This document shows, in pieces, positions 1-8,424 of a stretch of DNA of 64,000 nucleotides (positions are counted from its first letter, which is position 1; each line of letters opens with the position of its first letter). Origin of the DNA: Puniceicoccus vermicola (lineage in GTDB: Bacteria > Verrucomicrobiota > Verrucomicrobiia > Opitutales > Puniceicoccaceae); NCBI RefSeq assembly GCF_014230055.1, contig NZ_JACHVA010000143.1, positions 1 to 64,000 of the forward strand, read 5' to 3'. Made by a program: the position numbers and the translations under genes. A model generated the notes under the pieces. The model had not been told where the DNA came from, ran no database searches, and saw nothing but the letters and a program-made list of their open reading frames with translations.

Positions 1-402
1 GCACAAGTCGATGGTCGAGGCATCGAGCGCGTAAACCATCTCCTCGATGTCCAATCCGTTGGAATCTTCGACATACAATCGGCGGGCTTTGCGAATCAGT
101 ATTTGGCCGAGAGCTTCGTAGACGCGCCAATCCCGATTCTCGTTCGCGTAGGCGAGATTGGTCCGGACGATCTTCCCGCGAATACCCATCGCGTAGCAAT
201 GAGCGCAACCGTCCAGGCACGCTTCGATATCGCGCAGACTCTCCCTGAAGGTCATCTGGGCGAAGGCCATGGCGAGAAACTGGTCGCGAGCGGTCATACT
301 TTTACTCGCCCTTGGCATCGGGTGCAGCAACATGCAGCGGTTGAACTGTTCGCGATGGATGAGATCGGTGATCTGGGTGAAAATCAGGCGTCCGGAGTTC
401 AT
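1..402 (-). CDS. IS4-family transposase (DUF4372 N-terminal region), partial
   Basis: The reverse complement gives 134 codons from an ATG at 400-402 to the window edge, without a stop. The protein starts MNSGRLIFTQITDL and contains FAQMTFRESLRDIEACLDG, MGIRGKIVRTNLAYANE and NRDWRVYEALGQ, then YALDASTIDLC. These are the conserved blocks of the IS4 group whose members begin with a DUF4372 domain. The aspartate in ALDASTID matches the first acidic residue of the DDE triad in that family; the second D and the E lie beyond the window. What is present shows no frameshift, so the copy may be intact. It lies next to a regulator and at the edge of an AT-rich accessory block, consistent with insertion during island assembly. 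Confidence in the family is high; activity is unknown. Confidence 0.85.
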   Translation of the reverse strand, partial: MNSGRLIFTQITDLIHREQFNRCMLLHPMPRASKSMTARDQFLAMAFAQMTFRESLRDIEACLDGCAHCYAMGIRGKIVRTNLAYANENRDWRVYEALGQILIRKARRLYVEDSNGLDIEEMVYALDASTIDLC

Positions 403-532
403 CCCTTATTGAGAATGAACTCGACCACGGTCGGCCAGCACGTTCAAATGCGTCACATGCCTTTTTATCCATTAAGCACTCGTTGTGAACAAGATACGAA
501 CTCTCGAATCGTCCTTAACTGGACACCAGTGA
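1..532 (-). mobile_element. Left-truncated IS4-family insertion sequence
   Basis: The first 402 bases encode the N-terminal part of an IS4-type transposase reading leftward out of the window. Upstream of its start codon, at 513-532, lies CCTTAACTGGACACCAGTGA, which may be the terminal inverted repeat next to the transposase 5' end. The other end lies outside the window, so repeat pairing and target duplication cannot be checked. The transposase call is firm; the element boundary is a guess from motif shape and position. Confidence 0.5.
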
Positions 533-634
533 TTCTAGGTAATTACTCCGGTGTTCATATATCCGACACAACGGCTTGGTAACCACAGAGTATAATTTGT
601 TGTCAAAGATAATAAGAGTAGATTCTTTAACTGG

Positions 635-1786
635 ATGCCCAAGAAAAAAACGGCTAAGAATTCTGTGGAGTTTCCAGAAGAGCTGGATTTTCAAATCCAG
701 AGCAACGAGGTAGCCTACCTAAGCATCACTCAGAAAATACGTGATCTCATCTTATCCAGAAGACTATTACCGGGAACGCGCCTTCCTACATTGCCACATT
801 TAGCCGAACACTGGGGAACCAACTACTATACGGTGCAGACGGCGCTGACACCACTGGTAAATGAAGGCTTACTAATTCGTCGACAGCGATCGGGTACATT
901 TGTTGCTCAGGATACACCGCAGATGCGGTCGATCGGCTTTTACTTTGGCGCACATTTCTGGACCGTAAACTCCGCTTCCTTTTATCAGGGATTTTATCTA
1001 GCTGCTCGTGAGTTTTTTGAGGTTAAGGGCATTCAAGTTCACCTATTTATAGATACAAGAAAGCCCGAGCAGCAGACAGAGCCTTGGAAGCCCCTGATAG
1101 ACGCAATCAAGGCGTGTAGTGTAAATGCCGTAATTGGGTCATTATTAAATCCAACTAACGTGAGTTGGTTGGTAAACCTTCGCGCCCCCAAGGTCCTAAT
1201 GACAGGAGCAGTTGGAGCAGGACCATACCGCCTAGCCTTCGATAATCATTTCCTAGAAAAGAGTTTCCGGCGCTTGCATAAGCGCGGATGCAAACGTGTA
1301 GGTCTTATTTGTAGCTACGGCTTTCCTGAGTTTGATGAGGTTGAGCGTCTTGCTCGTAAATTTGAGTTGGCCATAAAACCTACTTGGGTAAAAAGATTCG
1401 AAGGCGGTTCCCACGACTTCGAAGAAGTCGGATACCTGGCATTTGATGCGATATGGAGCCAGTCGGAGCGGCCGGATGGAATCGTGATCCACCCTGATAG
1501 TATCGGCAAGGGCGTTATCATGTCGATTTTGAAGCATCAAGTGAAAATTCCAGAAGACGTAAACCTAGTCATGCATAGCAACGACAAGGTCTATTTCCAC
1601 TGTCCACTTCCCATAGACTGGGCCGTTGTTAGCGTTGGAAGACTATTGGAGGAAAGCTGGGCTCATCTAAAGAAGCAACTCAAAGGGGAAGTCGTTGATG
1701 TAGTCGATGTGCCAATCAGCTTCACCCCCAGAACAATCAAATCCCCCCCAGTGACCCGAACAAGGCGTAATCTGAAGGCGACTTGA
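635..1786 (+). CDS. GntR-type transcriptional regulator with LacI-like sensor domain
   Basis: This is a 383-aa one-component regulator. Residues about 25-92 form a GntR winged helix-turn-helix (ITQKIRDLILSRRLLPGTRL, then LAEHWGTNYYTVQTALTPL and a wing ending SGTFVAQ). Residues about 97-365 resemble the periplasmic-binding/LacI effector domain, with RLHKRGCKRVGLICS and the PDGIVIHPDSIG and IPEDVNLVMHSND blocks, so a small sugar is the likely effector. Such GntR-LacI hybrids are common in Verrucomicrobiota and Lentisphaerae near carbohydrate genes. A TATAAT box at 591-596 is a candidate -10, but no good -35 or Shine-Dalgarno sequence is visible. It sits beside the propeller/CBM9 gene block and is the best local candidate for binding the shared AT-rich elements at 8361, 12545 and 12657. 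That link is inferred from proximity only. Confidence 0.85.
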   Translation: MPKKKTAKNSVEFPEELDFQIQSNEVAYLSITQKIRDLILSRRLLPGTRLPTLPHLAEHWGTNYYTVQTALTPLVNEGLLIRRQRSGTFVAQDTPQMRSIGFYFGAHFWTVNSASFYQGFYLAAREFFEVKGIQVHLFIDTRKPEQQTEPWKPLIDAIKACSVNAVIGSLLNPTNVSWLVNLRAPKVLMTGAVGAGPYRLAFDNHFLEKSFRRLHKRGCKRVGLICSYGFPEFDEVERLARKFELAIKPTWVKRFEGGSHDFEEVGYLAFDAIWSQSERPDGIVIHPDSIGKGVIMSILKHQVKIPEDVNLVMHSNDKVYFHCPLPIDWAVVSVGRLLEESWAHLKKQLKGEVVDVVDVPISFTPRTIKSPPVTRTRRNLKAT

Positions 1787-1858
1787 CTCCCTAGCCTGAG
1801 TCACTGCCAGAGTAAACTGGGCGGACTCGAACAGTCTGAGTTAATTTGAAGCATATCT

Positions 1859-3616
1859 TCAATCCTCTGCCATACGATGAACTTGCAGCTTAACCAGCCG
1901 CTGGTTTCCACTGTCCATGACCACTGCTCGCCCCCCACTAGCAGCGATACGTCGAGGCTCACTCAGATGACCGATCATGGGATCCCCGGAGAAAACGCCT
2001 AATTTCGAGAGATTGCCATCGGGCAAAACTTCCAAGAGCACGATACGCTGATTCACCGGATCTGAAACCCATAAATTCTGACCATCTGAGGCAATATATA
2101 TCCCCGCCCCAAAGCAATCCCCACCACTTCCAAGCCAGCGGTCACTTCGACTGGTCTCATAAAAAACATCTCCCTCACGCTTTAACCCGATCAACTCGTC
2201 ACCATCGGCCGCAAACAGGGAACCATCCGATGTCACTGCCAAGCTCGTAATGGAGTGTGCTGCTATTTTTAACTGGAGTCGAAAAGGTCTCGGAGCTGAA
2301 CGAAGCCCTCCAATATTATTAATGGGCAAAAGAGCCCCGAGTCCCTTCGCGTCCACGACAGCGACCGTTTCCTCACCGGACTGCTCCAGCAAAGCAGCCC
2401 CCGTTACATGGCTGGGAAGACTATATCTAGACACCCCGGCGTCGAAGCGTTCGCGATCAAAGTCTACCGGTCCTAAAAGAAGAATCGGCGCATTACGTCG
2501 ATAACTCAAGCCTGACATCGCATCACTGGAATTGAAGACGAGTTGCCAACCATCAGCCTCCGTTGTGTATGTGGTATTACGTAGAGTGTGAGCTGGCCCG
2601 TCACTCCAATCCCAGTATCCAGTGTTCCACCAAACACGCCCTTGGCGGTCCACTCCCAACCCAGATTCCCGGTAAATGGCTCCGATTCGGCGTGTTGCTG
2701 TAAAGAAACGCTTCTGCGGATCCCAAAGCAACAAATGAATCACGCCGATATCACTTGTCACAGCGTATCGCGCACCGCCCAAATGAACAAGACCGCTGGG
2801 CATATCGACTTCACCGTCTTCATGCAAACGTCCGAGAAAAGCTCCAGACTTACCACCATAAACCACTCCCGGGTGTGGTGTCCCATCTGCCTGAAGGCGG
2901 TGAATGCTCATGTGCCAGGTATAACTGTAAACACTCCCGTTTACCCACTGCGTAAACCGCGTGGGCATACCTTCAATCATAGTCAGCCCCCCGTCAGGAT
3001 CAACCCGCAGTTGGCCATCAACAAGAAGTCCACCATCCGGCAACAGTAAAATCGTATCCCCACGAACCACTTGACCATCATATTTTAAAGGAAGCGGTAG
3101 ATAGTGCGTCACGTCACCGGTATGAGCATCCCAAACAAACAAATCCCGATCGTCTCCGATCAAAGCGAGTTTTCTGCCCACAGGCGAAAGGGATATAGCT
3201 TCAACCTTGATATCCAAAGCGATACGTTCAGGAGCGGCCCCAGATGCAGAAGCGATCGGCAACATCCAGAGCTGCTGATTCGCAAGAATGATCACGCGAT
3301 CATCGACCACAGTGATCGATTTGGGGCCGGTTCCCATCTCTTTCGGCAGATGAAAAGTCGCCATCATACGCCCATCCTGAGCATAGCGATTAATCGTAAA
3401 CGGCCCGGCGAAATTCCAAAGGAAGCCTTCCCCATCCAGTCCCAGTCCATACAAACTATTTTGGGGCCGATCTTCGCCCACGCCGAATCGAACCTGCGTT
3501 TGCCCGGAATGCCCCGAGTTACCCAAAATGCCGTGACTGCTGATGGTAACAGAAGGAAGAGCAAGTGCACTATGACAAGCGATCAGTACTGCTACGATTT
3601 GGCGGAGGGAAAACAT
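1859..3616 (-). CDS. Secreted NHL-type beta-propeller protein
   Basis: A 585-aa protein with a probable signal peptide (MFSLRQIVAVLIACHSALA) followed by repeated four-strand blade motifs, for example LYGLGLDGEGFLWNF, GVDRQGRVWWNTG, SLAVTSDGSLFAADG, YIASDGQNLWVSDPVNQRIV and RIAASGGRAVVMDSGNQRLV. The last two are typical NHL blades. No catalytic motif was recognised; such propellers usually bind ligands or proteins, though some are lyases. It starts 19 bp after the stop of the upstream 1231-aa gene and probably shares its transcript. It resembles the propeller part of the two giant neighbours but lacks their FlgD-like Ig and CBM9-like domains. It is probably periplasmic or surface-located; the function is unknown. 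Confidence 0.75.
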   Translation of the reverse strand: MFSLRQIVAVLIACHSALALPSVTISSHGILGNSGHSGQTQVRFGVGEDRPQNSLYGLGLDGEGFLWNFAGPFTINRYAQDGRMMATFHLPKEMGTGPKSITVVDDRVIILANQQLWMLPIASASGAAPERIALDIKVEAISLSPVGRKLALIGDDRDLFVWDAHTGDVTHYLPLPLKYDGQVVRGDTILLLPDGGLLVDGQLRVDPDGGLTMIEGMPTRFTQWVNGSVYSYTWHMSIHRLQADGTPHPGVVYGGKSGAFLGRLHEDGEVDMPSGLVHLGGARYAVTSDIGVIHLLLWDPQKRFFTATRRIGAIYRESGLGVDRQGRVWWNTGYWDWSDGPAHTLRNTTYTTEADGWQLVFNSSDAMSGLSYRRNAPILLLGPVDFDRERFDAGVSRYSLPSHVTGAALLEQSGEETVAVVDAKGLGALLPINNIGGLRSAPRPFRLQLKIAAHSITSLAVTSDGSLFAADGDELIGLKREGDVFYETSRSDRWLGSGGDCFGAGIYIASDGQNLWVSDPVNQRIVLLEVLPDGNLSKLGVFSGDPMIGHLSEPRRIAASGGRAVVMDSGNQRLVKLQVHRMAED

Positions 3617-3635
3617 AATTGCTATAAAATTTGAA

Positions 3636-6600
3636 TCATTCTGATCGAAGCGTCCCCCACAGGCTGGGATTGATCTGAGTTTCGCCAGGCACGTCGTTGA
3701 CTAAGCCCGTGGCAGTATTGGACCAGTAACTTCGAAGTACATTACTATGACCTTCGGGGTCTCCGTAAATGACACCAAAATCCGCCAAAAAGGGTTCGCC
3801 CAGGCCTTTCAGCAGTCCTAAGTCGGCCAATGGAATCCGGGCGATCAGTCGATAACCACCTGAAGCCTTCTTGACCGATATATGAGCCTGCGGAATCGCC
3901 TCCACCCTGTCCACCCGTGTCGAACGCCACGGACTGTTGAAAAGCACCGGATCCCTCGTTCCGGGTACTTTAAAATCATACAATACAGCTACTGGTTCAT
4001 CCTGATAATTGGCAATTAGCAGACGCTTGTCTCCAGGGACAGGATCCCGGCGAGCACTATTTGCAGATGGATCAGTGGAAAACTGAAAGTCCACGGCATC
4101 TCCCGTTTTAAACAAAAGGTTTGTGGCAGTGCCCTGGTTCAGCCAAGGGCTTGGATCTTTCACATCATATCCCAGTAAGAGGTCATCCCCTTGGCGAACA
4201 ATCTTGACCCGAACATATGGGAAAGTGCGTGTAGAATCACCCCAAACGGCTGACCATCCCCCAGGCCATTGTCCCGGATGATCTCCCAAATCAACATCAG
4301 AGGGAACTGAATGAAAAGAGGTACTCTTGCGGTTCGTCGCTTGAGCAGCATCGGCTTCGATCAACTTCTGTGCAGCGACAATCTGAGACTCCGAAACGAA
4401 TAGATCGCCACTGGAACGTATAAGCTGGTCGAGTCCGTGCATTTGGTAAATACGATATCCCCCCTTCCCCGCCTGGAGCAGAAAGCGTCCGGTTTCCATA
4501 TCCTTGGCGAAATAACCACCAAAAGCCTCACCACCAACCTTGTAGGGGCTATTCGAAAGCGCCACCCGGATGTCCTCAAAGAAGTCATCCAAATAAATAC
4601 CGTCGGTAGTAAGTATGTGAAACCGACCATGATTGCCGTTGAGAACTGTTATGTCGCCTTGATCGTCAAACGGTGCACTACCGATAAAGCCAAGATTTCC
4701 CTGCATCACCCCTGGCACAGGCAAGGGAGCATTCTGAGAACCATGTACCCCACACCAAGCATTTTTCAGGCTCCACAGGACATCACCATTGGGGGCGATG
4801 GCGGACATGGGTGACGTATTTACGAGCAACCGACCTGCGCGGTCAGTCATTGTAGACTGAATCGCTGCCTCCTGTACAAAATCCTTCACGGGGACAGCAT
4901 TGGAGTATGCCTCCTCAAGATTCCATTTCGGAGCACCGGTAGGTAAAAATCCGTTCAGCAGAAGTGCACCGCGTAACCAGCCAGCACGATCATCCTTTAC
5001 AAGAAAGTCCAGATTCAGGTCACGCTGTCGGGCGGTCCAGTATGGTATGATCAACTGGGGATCTGTAGGCTTAGAGACCTGCAGCTCGTCCACGTCAATT
5101 TTTCCATCTGCATTTGAATCGACCCAAAGCACTGTAAAGCGTGCGGCCTTCGGGCTCATTTTCGCACTATTCCTCAGATCACCATGCTCGCCAAGAACGC
5201 GGGTAAAGTCATTGAGTTCTTCTCGCAAGGCCGGGTGACGCGTAAATACCTCAGGCACACTCCAGCGTGGCTCCTTGATCTCATAATCCTGAAGAGAGCC
5301 TAATGTGGCCCACAGTCTCGCACTCCCATCTTTGCTGACCTCGTAAACTCGTAGCGTACGCCCTTTGGCTAATAAAAACGTCCGACCACTCTCGTAGATC
5401 AACTGCAAGCGTTCATCAGCCAAGTCGGGATTCAAAACCGACACGATATCTGCTGTTTTATTCTCAAAATCCAAACGCCAGGACGAACCTCCTCCCAGCC
5501 AATGCGTAGCGTCTTCAGGATCAAAACATGCCCCCGTACCACCGTAAGGAGGCGGACCGAAAACTTGATCCAAAACCTTACCTGAATTTGTATCCCACAG
5601 ACTAACGCGCTTGGGTGTGGCCAGGTTCTCCGTCAACCAAAGCCGATCCATCGTGTCATAGACAATTCCATGAGGACGTAAAATCGCATCCGCGACCCAT
5701 GGGCCACTGGGATCTCGCCCGCCACGGGGACCAATCTCGCGGAGATTCGTCCCGTCCTCAGCATACAGCTTGAGGTTTTGATCGACCCCATTGTCACTGA
5801 GGCAAACCTCTCCCAGTGAATTGACGGCCAATCCGGCCGCCACCGGCCAGGTTGAGCCATCCCGCTTTTTGTTTGGTAATGGCTCACTCAGATGCACCGT
5901 AAATAGTCTATCTGCCTGAGCTCCGACTCCCGGTTGATTGATCCGGTAGAGCCCCCGATCGTTATCACCTAAAATATAAATAGCGTCTCCGTTTGTGGCG
6001 ATAGGACCCGGTGAAGGAACGGCAATCGCTCCCAGTTCCTGTCTAGTCGCCGCATCAAAGATAGCGATTTTATTCTCGTCGTGAAGAGAGATATACAGCT
6101 TCCCGTCAAACCACACCGCCCCGCGCAAGTTATCCAGCAAAAGGACTTTATTACGAGTCCGGACAGAGACCGCCGGATCGTCCATAGGTCGATAGTATGT
6201 CCGTACCAGGTGCTCACCGTTTGCCCCACCATACCGCTGTTGCTTGCCGGTGTAGTCCCAGGAGACAAGGGAAAGGTCACCATAGACAGATGGGATACCT
6301 TCTTCATTTTTACGGATCCCATTGTAATGCGGACTGCCTTCCGTGAAAGCGTATATACGATCAGGTCCCAAAGCTAGAAACACGTGCCCCAGCCCGATAA
6401 ACGACGAAAGGTTAACACCACACAGCTTGTTACCATCAAGATCCGTCAGAACGATATTGTTACCAGACTCCGCTACCGGCGCACCAAGCACGATATGCTT
6501 CCCATAGGACGCCGCACTAGTGGGATTGCTGTGATCGGCCAGCCAGTTGTGATGCGCCCAGGGCTCATGACCAGGAATGTAGAAATGCATCAAATACTCT

Positions 6601-7331
6601 GGAGTGATTCCTGGATGTGAAATAGCCCGCCAGCTATACGTTCCAAAGGGAACTAAACTACCTTTTTCATCCAACCCATCCCAAACGATTTCGTGCGCAC
6701 CCGCGTCAAAGTCCAATCCGGAGACCAGATTACGCACACGATCTCCATTTTCATCTTCGATCACAATCGAAGCCTTTCCCTTCATCGCTTGCATAAAAGT
6801 GAAGCGAATACGCTGGGCGTTCAGATCCTGATCATGCAGAAAAGCAGGCGTACTAAAAAAATCCCACTGAGCCTTGCCACTTCGAATATCTCTAAAAGAT
6901 GCCCAGTCAGACGGCACAAAGTAATTTTGCCGTAGGGCAGACTCGCCCGATGGGGAGAGCCAATCAACCGACATTGCCCAATGAAAAACCGACTCGGCTG
7001 GCTTTGCTCCCAATAATGATACAGGCAGTTTAAAAACATATTCCCATTTTCCGTCTCCTGTCTGCTTGACCGCAGCATCCTTTTCGCTCTCCAGTAAGGC
7101 ATCCTCCTGGGCTGCCACCCCCAAGCTAAGCTTCGGAGCAGGGAAACCATCCACCAGCGGCTCTACACGGACTTTTACCTCAAGCCGATCTGTCAGTGGC
7201 TCAACCGCATAAGCAACCTCTGGCGTCGCCCCCGTCGAAAGCGGCAAGTAGATGGATGAAGCCAGCATCTCTGCCGGAATGAAGGCGGCGAAGACACATG
7301 CGAGTGAGTATCTTTTCAACAAAAACCTCAT
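3636..7331 (-). CDS. Giant secreted FlgD-Ig/propeller/CBM9-like protein A
   Basis: A 1231-aa protein; the ATG at 7331 is preferred over a TTG two codons upstream. A signal peptide (MRFLLKRYSLACVFAAFIPA) is followed by a beta-sandwich region. Next comes a FlgD-like Ig domain at about 175-240 (VIEDENGDRVRNLV, then EIVWDGLDEKGSLVPFGTY), then NHL-like blades over about 280-720. An EF-hand-like loop (DSNADGKIDVDE) lies near residue 740 and a CBM9/DOMON-like C-terminal domain at about 1005-1225 (DAVDFQFSTD). The C-terminus SYWSNTATGLVNDVPGET is nearly repeated in the paralogue ending at 8425. The EF-hand loop suggests calcium binding and the CBM9-like part carbohydrate binding; no catalytic residues were identified. 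It sits between the PEP-CTERM gene and the 585-aa propeller on one strand and probably forms an operon with them. Confidence 0.75.
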   Translation of the reverse strand: MRFLLKRYSLACVFAAFIPAEMLASSIYLPLSTGATPEVAYAVEPLTDRLEVKVRVEPLVDGFPAPKLSLGVAAQEDALLESEKDAAVKQTGDGKWEYVFKLPVSLLGAKPAESVFHWAMSVDWLSPSGESALRQNYFVPSDWASFRDIRSGKAQWDFFSTPAFLHDQDLNAQRIRFTFMQAMKGKASIVIEDENGDRVRNLVSGLDFDAGAHEIVWDGLDEKGSLVPFGTYSWRAISHPGITPEYLMHFYIPGHEPWAHHNWLADHSNPTSAASYGKHIVLGAPVAESGNNIVLTDLDGNKLCGVNLSSFIGLGHVFLALGPDRIYAFTEGSPHYNGIRKNEEGIPSVYGDLSLVSWDYTGKQQRYGGANGEHLVRTYYRPMDDPAVSVRTRNKVLLLDNLRGAVWFDGKLYISLHDENKIAIFDAATRQELGAIAVPSPGPIATNGDAIYILGDNDRGLYRINQPGVGAQADRLFTVHLSEPLPNKKRDGSTWPVAAGLAVNSLGEVCLSDNGVDQNLKLYAEDGTNLREIGPRGGRDPSGPWVADAILRPHGIVYDTMDRLWLTENLATPKRVSLWDTNSGKVLDQVFGPPPYGGTGACFDPEDATHWLGGGSSWRLDFENKTADIVSVLNPDLADERLQLIYESGRTFLLAKGRTLRVYEVSKDGSARLWATLGSLQDYEIKEPRWSVPEVFTRHPALREELNDFTRVLGEHGDLRNSAKMSPKAARFTVLWVDSNADGKIDVDELQVSKPTDPQLIIPYWTARQRDLNLDFLVKDDRAGWLRGALLLNGFLPTGAPKWNLEEAYSNAVPVKDFVQEAAIQSTMTDRAGRLLVNTSPMSAIAPNGDVLWSLKNAWCGVHGSQNAPLPVPGVMQGNLGFIGSAPFDDQGDITVLNGNHGRFHILTTDGIYLDDFFEDIRVALSNSPYKVGGEAFGGYFAKDMETGRFLLQAGKGGYRIYQMHGLDQLIRSSGDLFVSESQIVAAQKLIEADAAQATNRKSTSFHSVPSDVDLGDHPGQWPGGWSAVWGDSTRTFPYVRVKIVRQGDDLLLGYDVKDPSPWLNQGTATNLLFKTGDAVDFQFSTDPSANSARRDPVPGDKRLLIANYQDEPVAVLYDFKVPGTRDPVLFNSPWRSTRVDRVEAIPQAHISVKKASGGYRLIARIPLADLGLLKGLGEPFLADFGVIYGDPEGHSNVLRSYWSNTATGLVNDVPGETQINPSLWGTLRSE

Positions 7332-7412
7332 GGTCAAACCGAGCTACCCGAAGACTAAGTTCCGCAAATAGACCCCGGTCCTATAAAACTCAAAATTGTG
7401 AGTTAGCATTCC

Positions 7413-8228
7413 TTAACTGCGACGACGAACACCCAGGATGCTTAAGGCGACCATGGCAGCGATGAGCGCGAATGAACTCACTTCAGGAATCGCTTGCGCG
7501 ACCACGATGGAATCAAAACTAACTGCACCATCCGCCCCATTCCTCGAATTAATATATAGCTTGTTGAAGATCCCGGTATTCAAATCCACCCCAGATGAAA
7601 CCATCACCAAACTTACGTAATCGCTGGAAGTAGTATCGAAATAATACATTTGAATGGTTGCTCCATCATCAACACTTTCACCATTCAGCGATAACGAAAG
7701 CTTCATGTCCATATACTCTTCCGAAACCATCGGGGCCTCAGAACTAAGATTTGAGGTCACAAATCCCCCAGACGAGTTGCGGTAGTCCAGACTACTCACC
7801 TGAGCCGCCATTGGACGTTGGGTCGTGCCAAATAGTCGATCTCCAGTTGATTCTGAAAATCTCACACTGAACTTGTTGACTTCAATCACACTAACATCAA
7901 ATGCACTCACACGAAAATAGACTGATATATCTCCATCGAGAACATTAACACTCTCTGGAAGAACTAAAGTAGAAGCCACCTCCGAATTGTCTCCCGGAGC
8001 GGCAGGCGACCATGCTGAAGCGTCGATCTCACCTGTGCCAGAAGTCGCCACCCCCGTTCCGTTAACAACGCTAATGTTAGTCCAGCCAGAACTATTGTCA
8101 TTAAAATCATCGGAAAAAAGAATGGCGTCCCCTTCCGAGATTAGAGGCAAAGCTGCAGTCGCGGGTGAAACCGCCGAAAGGCAAAGGAGAGATGCGGTAA
8201 GACTTCGGAGCATATTTTTTTTGTTCAT
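7413..8228 (-). CDS. PEP-CTERM-type sorting-signal protein
   Basis: A 271-aa secreted protein. The N-terminus (MNKKNMLRSLTASLLCLSAV) is a signal peptide, and the body is a beta-rich LamG/jelly-roll-like region (ILFSDDFNDNSSGWTNIS) of the kind seen in sugar-binding sandwiches. The C-terminus IPEVSSFALIAAMVALSILG followed by VRRRS has the three-part PEP-CTERM layout: a PE-containing motif, one membrane helix and a basic tail. Exosortase normally processes such tails for surface attachment or export; no exosortase is encoded in this window. It is the first gene after the AT-rich element at 8361-8380 and precedes the 1231-aa protein by 81 bp, so it probably heads that transcript. The ligand is not predictable. 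Confidence 0.85.
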   Translation of the reverse strand: MNKKNMLRSLTASLLCLSAVSPATAALPLISEGDAILFSDDFNDNSSGWTNISVVNGTGVATSGTGEIDASAWSPAAPGDNSEVASTLVLPESVNVLDGDISVYFRVSAFDVSVIEVNKFSVRFSESTGDRLFGTTQRPMAAQVSSLDYRNSSGGFVTSNLSSEAPMVSEEYMDMKLSLSLNGESVDDGATIQMYYFDTTSSDYVSLVMVSSGVDLNTGIFNKLYINSRNGADGAVSFDSIVVAQAIPEVSSFALIAAMVALSILGVRRRS

Positions 8229-8360
8229 ATTTTTTGTAGATGAGGTTAAGGCTGATTTCTGAAGGGATGAGCGCTTACGATTAGACTTAAAGAGGGTTTT
8301 CGCAGACTACTCGGACATTCCTATATTCTGAAAATAGAGTAATTAGCATGCATCTTATTA

Positions 8361-8380
8361 ATTATATTATATATTTCAAG
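8361..8380 (-). promoter_or_regulatory. Shared AT-rich element A upstream of the PEP-CTERM gene
   Basis: Read on the minus strand it is CTTGAAATATATAATATAAT, about 133 bp before the start codon at 8228. It differs at only one of the first 18 positions from the element at 12545-12564, and shares TATATAATATAAT with the element at 12657. It could be an operator or a promoter core (it includes TATAAT). No protein-DNA evidence exists here. Confidence 0.45.
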
Positions 8381-8424
8381 AAAAAACAGCAAGCTTTTGA
8401 ACCGTTTGGCTACAGATATTGAAA

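Noticed and set aside
103-582. 159-codon frame on the plus strand
   Set aside because: It is antisense to the IS4-type transposase, which matches family blocks over its whole visible length.
7387-7404. AACTCA-AAATTG-TGAGTT hairpin as a terminator
   Set aside because: The stem is short and AT-rich with no U-tract, and it lies between genes that appear to be cotranscribed.
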